Shown: positions 27,728 through 35,319 of the stretch, piece by piece
Position numbering within the stretch: the first letter of the stretch is position 1
Layout: every line of letters begins with the position of its first letter
Source: CAMAXB01 sp964476565
GTDB lineage: Bacteria; Verrucomicrobiota; Verrucomicrobiia; Opitutales; Opitutaceae
Reading direction: 5' to 3'
Assembly: GCA_964476565.1 (NCBI GenBank)
Contig: CAYZBG010000003.1
Location: forward strand, 53,872-117,871
Length of the DNA stretch: 64,000 nt
The notes under the pieces: model-generated
Database searches by the model: none
Told to the model about the DNA's origin: nothing
Seen by the model: only the letters and a program-made list of their open reading frames with translations
Made by a program: the position numbers and the translations under genes

Positions 27728-29014
27728 TCAACGCAGCGCCGGTGTGCGCAACGCGTTCAGCCGCGCGACGACCTCAGGATGATTCCCGGCCACATTGGTC
27801 TGCTCGAGCGGATCGGCCTTCAGATCGAAGAGGGCGATCCCGTCGGGGCGGCCGGCAAACGGTCGGTCTGGCTGGGCCGAACCCGGGACAATCAGCTTCC
27901 ACCATCCGTCGATGACGACCTCGGACGTGAGGCTCTTCCTTGGGTCAGCGAGGTCCACGATGTCGTGCATGTAGGCTTCGACCCGGACGGTGGTTCGCGT
28001 CGTCATCGCGGCACGGTCCGTCAGCACGAGCCCGGGCAGATTGCCCGGCGCCTTCACGCCGGTGAGGTGGAGGATGGTCGGGGCCAGATCGATGATGGAC
28101 GCGAGGGTCTCGTCGTCACGCCGCGGCTCGATGCGGCCCGGCCAACGAACGAAGATCGGCGTGCGGATGCCCGTCTCGAAGGGAGAGAGTTTGGCCCGGT
28201 TGCCCTGATATCCGCGGGCGGCGTCCCAGCCGTTGTCCGCCAGATAGAGGATGACCGTGTTTTCCTTCAGTCCGTTCGCTTCCAGATAGGCGTCCAGCTC
28301 GCCCGTCGTGCGATCGAACCACTCGACCATCGCATGGTATTTCTCGGCGGCGGGTGTGGGGCCCTTGCCCTGGTACTTGGCGTAGAGATCCTCGGGCGGG
28401 GTGTGCGGATCGTGGGGCAAGAGCGGGGCATGCCAGATGAAGAACGGCTTCTGTTCCGCCCGGGCCATCGCGATGAAATCGTAGATCGGCTTCATGCCCT
28501 TGCGACCGATCTCCAGCCCGGCGTCGCCATGGCGTCCGGCCGTGTCGGTCATGCCATGGGTGAAGCCGACATCGCGGTACGTCGTGTTCCAGAGCTTGCC
28601 CGTTTGGAACGTCAAGTAGCCGGCCTCGGTCAAGGCCTTGGGCAGCAGAAGCGCGTTGCCCAGCAGCTGTGCCGCCAGCGCATCACGCTGGCCCCGGCGG
28701 GTCTTGGCGCCCAGAAGATCGTTGCCGGTGATGCCGTGGGCATGCGGAAGCTGGCCGGTGAGCAGACTCGCGAGGGAAGGCGAACACACGGGCATGACGT
28801 AGCCGCGGGTGTAGAGCAGGCTCTCGGCGGCGATGCGGTCCAGATGGGGCGTGCGCACCTGGGCATTGCCCATGAACCCGTAGTCCCCATAGCCCTGATC
28901 GTCGGAGATGATCAGGATCACGTTCGGCCGGGACGGTTCGGCGGCGGAGACCACGATGGACCCGCCCATCAAGGCAACGAACACAACGCGCAGGAACTTG
29001 AAGGTGAGGGTCAT
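27728..29014 (-). CDS. Type I sulfatase / sulfatase-like hydrolase
   Basis: 428 residues with a signal peptide (to about VVSAA, 24). Fold motifs: NVILIISDDQGYGDYG with the metal-binding Asp pair, TPHLDRIAAESLLYTRGY, the active-site segment VCSPSLASLLTGQ with Cys77, HAHGITGND, and WHAPLLPHDPHTPPE. In sulfatases the Cys of CxPxR is oxidised to formylglycine. Here the fifth position is Leu81 (codon CTC) instead of Arg, a variant I associate with a planctomycete/verrucomicrobial subfamily. Substrate is unknown, probably a sulfated glycan. The frame runs up to 29149, but the signal peptide fixes 29014. It is divergent from the ECF sigma gene. Confidence 0.88.
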   Translation of the reverse strand: MTLTFKFLRVVFVALMGGSIVVSAAEPSRPNVILIISDDQGYGDYGFMGNAQVRTPHLDRIAAESLLYTRGYVMPVCSPSLASLLTGQLPHAHGITGNDLLGAKTRRGQRDALAAQLLGNALLLPKALTEAGYLTFQTGKLWNTTYRDVGFTHGMTDTAGRHGDAGLEIGRKGMKPIYDFIAMARAEQKPFFIWHAPLLPHDPHTPPEDLYAKYQGKGPTPAAEKYHAMVEWFDRTTGELDAYLEANGLKENTVILYLADNGWDAARGYQGNRAKLSPFETGIRTPIFVRWPGRIEPRRDDETLASIIDLAPTILHLTGVKAPGNLPGLVLTDRAAMTTRTTVRVEAYMHDIVDLADPRKSLTSEVVIDGWWKLIVPGSAQPDRPFAGRPDGIALFDLKADPLEQTNVAGNHPEVVARLNALRTPALR

Positions 29015-29158
29015 GGTGGGTGTTCGTTCGAGACGCGCCCGATCGCCGAGTGCGCGTCCGTTTCGCACGCAAGTCCATGGCGGACCATCCGCCTTCTTTC
29101 GAGGGGAAACGTCGATCGCCCTTCTGAGGCCGCAGCGAATTTTTTCCAAAAATCGTTC

Positions 29159-29185
29159 TAGTCATCAGAAGGGTCGAGGGTGTCT
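29159..29185 (+). promoter_or_regulatory. Putative ECF promoter (autoregulatory) of the FecI-type sigma gene
   Basis: TAGTCAT (29159-29165), 12 nt, then GGGTGTCT (29178-29185), 34 nt before the GTG start. Exactly the same two boxes at the same spacing occur at 30942-30968 before the TonB receptor gene. The layout fits -35 and -10 elements of an ECF sigma factor. Confidence 0.65.
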
Positions 29186-29219
29186 CCTGTAATGCCCCCT
29201 TACCCGTTCGCCCTATCCC

Positions 29220-29756
29220 GTGCCCCCCGAGAACTCCGAAGAAGGCCGTTGGTTTGCGGAAAACCTGTTTCCGCATGAAGCCCTGTTGCGCGCCTGGCTG
29301 CAGAGCCAGTTCGGCACGCACGTGGTGGTCAACGACATCATCCAGGAAGCCTATCTGCGCATCCTGCGGCTACGGCAGACCTCCGCGATCAAGACGCCGA
29401 AAGCCTTCCTGTTCGCCACGGCCCGCAACCTCGCCCTCAACGCGGTGCGAAGCGCGAAGGTGCGCGGGGAGTTCGCGTTGGCGGCGGTGGATGTCACCGA
29501 CTTCCTCGATGAGTGTGTCGGGGTGGAGGAAACCGTGGCGCGCTACGAGGAACTGGAGATCCTGACTCGCGCCATCCAGGAACTGCCAGACCGCTGCCGC
29601 CAGATCTTTACGCTGCGCAAAGTCTACGGGCTTACCCAGGCCGAGATTGCCCAGAAGCTGAACCTGTCCCCGCGCACGGTGAATGCTCAAATTTCCATCG
29701 GGATCAACAAGTGCGCCGAGTACGTACGGCGGTTTGGCGAAAGAGACTCCGCATGA
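29220..29756 (+). CDS. FecI-type ECF RNA polymerase sigma factor
   Basis: 178 residues. Region 2 is about 20-85 (VVNDIIQEAYLRILRLRQ, then FATARNLALNAVRS) and region 4 about 118-170 (IQELPDRCRQIFTLRKVYGLTQAEIAQKLNLSPRTVNAQI). The sequence and context (FecR and STN-TonB receptor directly downstream) mark it as the FecI type, which directs polymerase to receptor genes when the receptor senses its ligand. It starts with GTG at 29220. Its stop overlaps the FecR start (ATGA), indicating translational coupling. Confidence 0.93.
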   Translation: MPPENSEEGRWFAENLFPHEALLRAWLQSQFGTHVVVNDIIQEAYLRILRLRQTSAIKTPKAFLFATARNLALNAVRSAKVRGEFALAAVDVTDFLDECVGVEETVARYEELEILTRAIQELPDRCRQIFTLRKVYGLTQAEIAQKLNLSPRTVNAQISIGINKCAEYVRRFGERDSA

Positions 29757-30808
29757 GCGCCGGCCACGACTCCTCCACCCCCGCCGAGCGCGAGCGCATG
29801 CGCCGGGAGGCATCCGAGTGGATTGCCCTGCGCGACGCGGGATTCACCGCCGAACAGCAGGATGCGTTCTTTGCTTGGTTGGCGGCAGACCCGCGGCACG
29901 CGGAGATCTGTTCCGAACTGCAGACCCTGTTCAGGCAAATGGATGTCATGGTGGAGTGGCGCCCTCTGCACGCCCCGGAGCCCAACCCCGATTTGCTGCT
30001 CACCCCTTCCGCCCGACGCGCCGGCGCAAAGCCGTGGGGATGGATGCTGGCCGCCGCCGCGGCTCTGGTGCTGGGCCTCTGGATCTGGCCCGCCCCGGAG
30101 GAACCACGCCGCGCGGCGAGCGTGACCCGCGTCCCGGCCAGTGAACCCGCACTCTCCTACGAACGTCACGTCCTCGAGGACGGCTCGGTGATGGAACTCA
30201 ACCGCGGAGCCCAGGTGACCCTCCAATTCGACCGGGCGCAGCGGGTGCTGCAGTTGGTTGCGGGCGAAGCCTACTTCACCGTGGCCAAGGATCCCAGCCG
30301 GCCCTTCATCGTGCGGGCAGGAGGCGGCGAAGTGACGGCCGTCGGCACGGCGTTCAATGTTTCGCTCTCCAACGCACACCTGGAGGTGTTCGTGACCGAG
30401 GGACGCATCCGCCTTGAGCCGCCCAAGCATGAACGCCTCCCGGCCGCCGCCGATGTGGGAACGGCTCACGTGCTGGAAGCCGGACAAGGCGTGCTCGTGC
30501 CCGTCCACGGCCCAGCCGGCGCCCTTGTCATTGCTCCCTACTCAGCGGAAAGGGTGGCGCAGAAGCTTTCATGGAAGGACGAGCTCGTGGAGTTCACCGG
30601 CACGCCCTTGTCCGATGTGATCCTCGAATTCAACCGCCGGAACCACACCCAACTCGTAATCGGCGATCCCGAACTCTCCGGGCGGCAGATCACCGGGGCG
30701 CTTCGACCCAGCAATCTCGAAAGCTTCGTCGAGCTGCTCCAGGTGACGCAGGAGATCGAGGCCGAGCGGTTCGGAACCTCCAAGATCGTCCTGCGCAAGA
30801 AGCCGTGA
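29753..30808 (+). CDS. FecR-type anti-sigma factor / transmembrane signal transducer
   Basis: 351 residues. An N-terminal DUF4880 helical domain (about 18-60, ASEWIALRDAGFTAEQQDAFFAWL) would hold the sigma factor in the cytoplasm. One membrane helix lies near 94-111, then the periplasmic FecR domain (about 133-235: LEDGSVMELNRGAQVTLQF, AGEAYFTVAKDPSRPFIV, VTAVGTAFNVS). A C-terminal domain (about 275-350) resembles the STN/secretin-like domain that binds the receptor. It relays ligand binding from the TonB receptor to the sigma factor. The start is set by the ATGA overlap. Confidence 0.92.
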   Translation: MSAGHDSSTPAERERMRREASEWIALRDAGFTAEQQDAFFAWLAADPRHAEICSELQTLFRQMDVMVEWRPLHAPEPNPDLLLTPSARRAGAKPWGWMLAAAAALVLGLWIWPAPEEPRRAASVTRVPASEPALSYERHVLEDGSVMELNRGAQVTLQFDRAQRVLQLVAGEAYFTVAKDPSRPFIVRAGGGEVTAVGTAFNVSLSNAHLEVFVTEGRIRLEPPKHERLPAAADVGTAHVLEAGQGVLVPVHGPAGALVIAPYSAERVAQKLSWKDELVEFTGTPLSDVILEFNRRNHTQLVIGDPELSGRQITGALRPSNLESFVELLQVTQEIEAERFGTSKIVLRKKP

Positions 30809-30941
30809 TCCCCATGACGTATCCACGCTCTGGATGCGCACTGCGGAGCGCGACAAGAACGCTCCGCCTGCGCCGCCGCTCCACCCGGATGCCACTCCCC
30901 GCGCGCTCCTCCACCTATCCCCTCCCCCGAACAAATCGATT

Positions 30942-30968
30942 TAGTCATTCCTGATCCCCGGGGTGTCT
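30942..30968 (+). promoter_or_regulatory. Putative ECF promoter of the TonB receptor gene
   Basis: TAGTCAT (30942-30948), 12 nt, then GGGTGTCT (30961-30968), 47 nt before the receptor start at 31016. It matches the motif before the sigma gene in both boxes and in spacing, which implies that the receptor is a target of the adjacent sigma factor. This stretch holds no gene. Confidence 0.65.
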
Positions 30969-31015
30969 TAACGGGCGAATGTACCCCCGGATAAAGCGAC
31001 CGCCCCCGTCCGTTG

Positions 31016-33760
31016 ATGCCAAGCCAGCGCCGTATGCCCCTCGTGTGGCTGACGACACTCGTGTTTTGTCACGCAGTGATGGCAGCGGCGTGGGCGCAGA
31101 CCGAGCCGAGGGACTACGACATCCCCGCGGGCAATGCAGGCGAAACGCTCAAGACGATGGCCCGGCAGGGCGACGTGGAAGTGCTGATCTCTGTCGACGT
31201 GTCCCAGGAGGTGAAAACCCGCGCCGTCCGGGGCCGCCTGTCGGCCGGGGAGGCCTTGGCGCGCATGCTGGAGGGAACCCCCTTCGCGGCCGTCCCGGTT
31301 AACGGCGGCAAAGCCTTCGGCATCGTCCATCGATCGCCGCGCCTTTCCGGAGCAACCGGACGCGTCGCGGCAACCAGCCCGGAACCCGGCAACCCAACCC
31401 CACCCCGCATGAACACCGCTTCACCCCACCCTCTTTCGAAACTTACCTCCCTCGTCCGCGGCGCCGCCGCCTTTGTATTCGCAAGCTCCCTACCGTCGTC
31501 CGCGCAAAACGCGGACAACGACGTCATCGCCCTCAACCCCTTCGAAGTCCGGGCCTCCGGCGAAAACAGCCTGTGGTCGGTAAACCAGTCCTCTGGCGGA
31601 ACCCGCGTGGCGGTGCCGCTGCAGGAGCTGCCCTTCTCGCTGGACGTGCTGACGTCCGAATTCATGGACGACTTCATCGTCAGCGACGTCGGCGAGGTGC
31701 TGTCCCAGGTCGGCAATGTGTCCGGCCTTGAATCCTACACCGGCGCCGGTTCGGGCAACGCCATTCGCGGCTTCTCGCAATATTACCAGCTGCGCAACGG
31801 CTTCTATCGCAACGGCGTGATCGACAAGACCCTCGTCTCGCGGGTCGAGGTCATCAAGGGCCCCTACGCCGCCATCTACGGCCGGGGCGAGCCCGGCGGT
31901 GTGATCAACTACATCTCGAAGCGACCCGTCCTCGGCACCACGTCGGGCAAGGTGATCCTCGAGGCGGGCGAGAATCGTACGTTCCGCGTCCAGGCCGAGC
32001 ACAACCTCGCGCTCGGCGCCCGGACCGGCCTGCTCGTCGCCGGCTCCTACCTCGATCGCGAATTCGACCAGATGTTCACCTTCGAGCGCACGAAGAATGT
32101 CGGCGCCGTGCTGCGCCACCGGTTCACCCCCAAGACCGAGGTCCTGCTGGAGTACGAGTACATGTTCCGCCGCAACAACCGCGGGCGTCCGGTGACGGAT
32201 GTGCGCCTCGACGGTCGCGATCCCGTGGACGGCACGAACAACAAGTACACCGGGGAGTTCGCCACCGACTTCATGGCCCAATACGGCTGGATCAACACGC
32301 TGGGACCCACCACGTACAGCGACCGGGTGCTGAAGACATTCAACCTGACGGCCATCCATCAGTTCTCGTCCCAAGTGAACCTGCGGTTGGCCTACAACGA
32401 TTCCAAGACCACGCAGGATTACGACTACACGGCGTTCGGCGGTTCGACGATCCTCGTGAATCCGGTCACCCGGGAGTTCACCCGCTGGAACAGTGTGCCG
32501 GCACCGTTCTGGCGGCAGCTGCCCTACGACGCGAAGAATCTGCAGGCCGACCTGACGGTCGATTTCACGACGGGGAGGGTAAAGCACTCCACCCTCATCA
32601 CGTTCGATCATTCCAACCAGGTCGACGGACGCGTGTCGGAGCGGGCCGCGCGCGGTAACCGGAACGACGTCCATCTCGTTTCCTACGGAACCGGGCCCGT
32701 GCCCAACTACACCAACGATGCCGGTTCCCTGCATGGACCGCGCACCGTGCCGCTGCCGCTCTTCAACACCGCGATCAACTACCGGGACACACCGGAGTAC
32801 TACACGTGGCTGCAGGAAAACCGGACGCTCGAGTATGACATCTCCGGCGTTTTCCTGATGCATCGCGCCCGGCTCTTCGACGACAAGCTCCTGCTCATGG
32901 TCGGCGGTCGTCACGATATCGCCAAGACCGTGATCACGGACCGCCTGAGCCCCGACAAGACCACCGTGACGGGCGAGACGTCGTCGAAAGTCGATGACAC
33001 GACCTACAACGTGGGCCTGAACTACAACTTCACCAGCCGCACTGTCTTCTACGGCAGCCATGCGACGTCGTTCAACCCCAAGGGCGACATCTACTCCCAC
33101 ACGGGAGAGCCGATGCCCAACGAGCGCGGCAGCGGCTACGAGTTCGGCGTTCGCACCAAACTGGGCGACCGCCTCGATGTGGGCGCGAGCTACTTTAACA
33201 TCGAACGCCAGAACATCCGGATCCGGAATCCCGACTTCGACAGCGACCTCGACAGCCCGAGCGACAAGCCGGAGTTCGTCGCCGGCGGTCTGGATCGTTC
33301 GAAGGGCTACGAACTGTACGCCAACGGCCGGCTCACCGACGCCCTCTCGTTCCGTCTCTCGGGCGGCGTGGTCGATGCCCGGTACATCCGCAGCCTCGAC
33401 GCCTGGCGCGAGGGCCTGAAGCTGGTGCGCACGCCGGAATGGAATTACGCGATCGGTGCCAGCTACCGCGTGCCGTCCGGAGCCTTGAAGGGCCTGAGTG
33501 TCAACGCGGCCTATCGCGAACAAAGCGGCTATCGGCTTCAGGCCGTCACGCCCACCGCGGCCGACCTGCGCAACAATCTGAAGGCGGAATCGGGGGGCGT
33601 ACTTGATCTCTCGCTCGGCTACGGCTGGCGAACCGGCGATCGCGTCAGGCACACCGTGCGCGCCGCGATCAAGAACGCGCTCGACGACATCTTCATCGAG
33701 GGAAGCGGCTACTACAGCCTCGGGCGCCAGGCCACGGCCTCGTACACGCTCGAATACTGA
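31016..33760 (+). CDS. TonB-dependent receptor with N-terminal STN signalling domain (FecA-type)
   Basis: 914 residues. A signal peptide (to about AAWAQ) is followed by an STN domain (about 30-105, DYDIPAGNAGETLKTMARQ) that contacts FecR. After a Pro-rich linker there is a second signal-peptide-like segment starting at Met132, then NDVIALNPFEVRAS, a TonB-box-like element. The plug domain (LPFSLDVLTSEFMDDF to VEVIKGPYAAIYGRGEPGGVINYISKRP) and a 22-strand-type barrel follow. It imports an iron-siderophore or other scarce ligand and signals its presence. The ATG at 31016 follows a TTG at 31013; Met7 is another possible start. A strong hairpin follows the stop. Confidence 0.93.
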   Translation: MPSQRRMPLVWLTTLVFCHAVMAAAWAQTEPRDYDIPAGNAGETLKTMARQGDVEVLISVDVSQEVKTRAVRGRLSAGEALARMLEGTPFAAVPVNGGKAFGIVHRSPRLSGATGRVAATSPEPGNPTPPRMNTASPHPLSKLTSLVRGAAAFVFASSLPSSAQNADNDVIALNPFEVRASGENSLWSVNQSSGGTRVAVPLQELPFSLDVLTSEFMDDFIVSDVGEVLSQVGNVSGLESYTGAGSGNAIRGFSQYYQLRNGFYRNGVIDKTLVSRVEVIKGPYAAIYGRGEPGGVINYISKRPVLGTTSGKVILEAGENRTFRVQAEHNLALGARTGLLVAGSYLDREFDQMFTFERTKNVGAVLRHRFTPKTEVLLEYEYMFRRNNRGRPVTDVRLDGRDPVDGTNNKYTGEFATDFMAQYGWINTLGPTTYSDRVLKTFNLTAIHQFSSQVNLRLAYNDSKTTQDYDYTAFGGSTILVNPVTREFTRWNSVPAPFWRQLPYDAKNLQADLTVDFTTGRVKHSTLITFDHSNQVDGRVSERAARGNRNDVHLVSYGTGPVPNYTNDAGSLHGPRTVPLPLFNTAINYRDTPEYYTWLQENRTLEYDISGVFLMHRARLFDDKLLLMVGGRHDIAKTVITDRLSPDKTTVTGETSSKVDDTTYNVGLNYNFTSRTVFYGSHATSFNPKGDIYSHTGEPMPNERGSGYEFGVRTKLGDRLDVGASYFNIERQNIRIRNPDFDSDLDSPSDKPEFVAGGLDRSKGYELYANGRLTDALSFRLSGGVVDARYIRSLDAWREGLKLVRTPEWNYAIGASYRVPSGALKGLSVNAAYREQSGYRLQAVTPTAADLRNNLKAESGGVLDLSLGYGWRTGDRVRHTVRAAIKNALDDIFIEGSGYYSLGRQATASYTLEY

Positions 33761-33775
33761 GGCGGGCAGCCACGG

Positions 33776-33806
33776 GGAGCCGCGACCGCAACACGGTCGC
33801 GGCTCC
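33776..33806 (+). terminator. Terminator-like hairpin after the TonB receptor gene
   Basis: A perfect 12-bp stem (33776-33787 with 33795-33806), 7-nt loop, 15 bp after the stop. There is no proper T run (GCCTTG follows), so it may act as a transcript-stabilising or weak terminator structure. Confidence 0.55.
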
Positions 33807-33951
33807 GCCTTGTACACGCACGTCGATCGCAGCCGCGACCGCGCGCCGCATCGATTTGACGTTGCCGCCGGGCAGGCACCGCGGCAACGCTTCGGCAAAC
33901 CCCAAGCCGCGTCCCAACCGACGACGGCTTCGCCCGATTCGCGCCTTTCCC

Positions 33952-35028
33952 ATGACCACCCGACGTCAGTTCCTCGCCCAGTCCACGCTCGCCCTCGGCG
34001 CCGCCGCCGCGGGTCCCACCCTGCTCCGCGCCGCCGACAAGGCCGGTTCGCGCCTCCCGGTCACCGGGTCCGGCGCCCACACCTACGAGGTGGTGCACGA
34101 CTGGCTGCTGCCGCCCGCCGGCCTCGTCTGGGGCGACACCCACGGCCTCGCCCAGGATGCCAACGGGTTCATCTACGTCGCCCACACCGTGGGCAAGTCG
34201 AGCATGCGGCCCGAGGCGGTCGCGGTCTATGACGCCCAGGGCAAGTTTGTGCGCACCTTCGGCTCCGAGTACCGGGGCGGGGCCCACGGCCTCGATATCC
34301 GCCGCGAGGGCAACACCGAGTACCTCTACCACTGCGACACCAACCGCAGCTGCACGGTGAAGACCACGCTCGCGGGCGAGATCGTGTGGACCAAGTTCTA
34401 CCCGACCGAGGACCCGGCCTACGCGGCCGCGCCGATCAACTACATCCCGACCAACTGCGCCTTCGCCCCCGACGGCAGCTACTTCGTGGCCGATGGCTAC
34501 GGTTCGCACCGCATTCTGCGCTACGACGCCAACAACCGCTTCCTCGGCGAGATCGGCCAGCCCGGGCCCAACCCGACCGAAGGCGTCGAGGCGGCCGACG
34601 GCCTGCTGCGTTCCCCGCACGGCCTGTGCGTCGACACCCGCGGCGCGCAACCGGTGGTCGTGGTCGCCGACCGCAGCCACCAGCGCGTGCAGGTGTTCTC
34701 CCTCGACGGCAAACACCTGCGCACGGTGAAGGACACGGAGAAGCTGCGTCTGCCCTGCCACTTCGATGTGAAGGGCGACCTCATGCTCTGCCCCGACCTC
34801 GACAGCCAGGTGTGCCTGATGGACCGCGACTGGCGCGTCATCGCCCAGCTGGGCGACGGCAAGGCCAACAACGGCCGCTACGGCTCGCGCCGCTCCCAGC
34901 GCCGCGACCAGTTCACGCCCGGCGAATTCATCTGCCCGCACGACGCGATCTTCCTGCACAACGGCGACATCCTCGTCGCCGAGTGGCTGCCGATCGGCCG
35001 TCTGACGTTGCTCCGCAAGCTGAGCTGA
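33952..35028 (+). CDS. Tat-exported NHL-repeat beta-propeller protein
   Basis: 358 residues. The N terminus is a twin-arginine signal (TTRRQFLAQSTLALGAAAAG). The rest carries NHL-type repeats: GDTHGLAQDANGFIYVAHT, TNCAFAPDGSYFVADGYGSHRILRYD, RSPHGLCVDTRGAQPVVVVADRSHQRVQVFSLDG and CPHDAIFLHNGDILVAEW. It resembles propellers related to peptidyl-hydroxyglycine lyase, but I do not see catalytic residues that would settle a reaction. It lies 191 bp downstream of the TonB receptor, past a hairpin, so co-regulation is uncertain. A terminator follows. Confidence 0.82.
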   Translation: MTTRRQFLAQSTLALGAAAAGPTLLRAADKAGSRLPVTGSGAHTYEVVHDWLLPPAGLVWGDTHGLAQDANGFIYVAHTVGKSSMRPEAVAVYDAQGKFVRTFGSEYRGGAHGLDIRREGNTEYLYHCDTNRSCTVKTTLAGEIVWTKFYPTEDPAYAAAPINYIPTNCAFAPDGSYFVADGYGSHRILRYDANNRFLGEIGQPGPNPTEGVEAADGLLRSPHGLCVDTRGAQPVVVVADRSHQRVQVFSLDGKHLRTVKDTEKLRLPCHFDVKGDLMLCPDLDSQVCLMDRDWRVIAQLGDGKANNGRYGSRRSQRRDQFTPGEFICPHDAIFLHNGDILVAEWLPIGRLTLLRKLS

Positions 35029-35043
35029 CCCACCGGGAGTCAA

Positions 35044-35073
35044 GGCAATGGCGACGGACGCCATTGCCCCTTT
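35044..35073 (+). terminator. Terminator of the NHL-repeat gene
   Basis: A perfect 10-bp stem (35044-35053 with 35059-35068), 5-nt loop, followed by CCTTT. It begins 16 bp after the stop at 35028. Confidence 0.6.
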
Positions 35074-35075
35074 AG

Positions 35076-35310
35076 CCCGCAAGTTTCACCACATAAACAA
35101 CCCAAACCGGCTTCACAGAGTACACGGAGCCCCGACACCGAGGCAGCGGGAGGCCACACGGTATGCGGGAGGTTTACGGCGGATGACAATCGAACCAACG
35201 CTACGCCGAAAGTTCGGCGTGGAGGATTTCTCCTCGGTGGCCTCTGTGTCGGAGCTCCGTGCGCTCTGTGATCCAGGAAGAATCATTGTCTGTGATGTGA
35301 AGTAGGCGGG
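35076..35310. repeat. Inverted-repeat element, about 235 bp
   Basis: The left arm (from 35076) and the reverse complement of the right arm (ending 35310) align over about 70 bp with many matches: cccgc, ttcac, acaa, then tcacagag NN cacggagc N ccgacac N gaggc (left 35113-35144, right about 35242-35275). The two copies point towards each other and the middle holds no convincing gene. It looks like a decayed mobile or dispersed non-coding repeat. Similar CACAGAG/CACGGAG strings are, in my recollection, common in intergenic DNA of Verrucomicrobia. Confidence 0.6.
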
Positions 35311-35319
35311 CTAGCCAAC

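Noticed and set aside
29513..29752. Longer N terminus for the FecR protein
   Set aside because: The extra frame overlaps the sigma gene out of frame and lacks homology; the ATGA overlap at 29753 gives the canonical DUF4880 start.
35048..35305. An 85-codon plus-strand ORF across the inverted-repeat element
   Set aside because: It runs through both repeat arms, has no protein-like features and depends on the repeat sequence.
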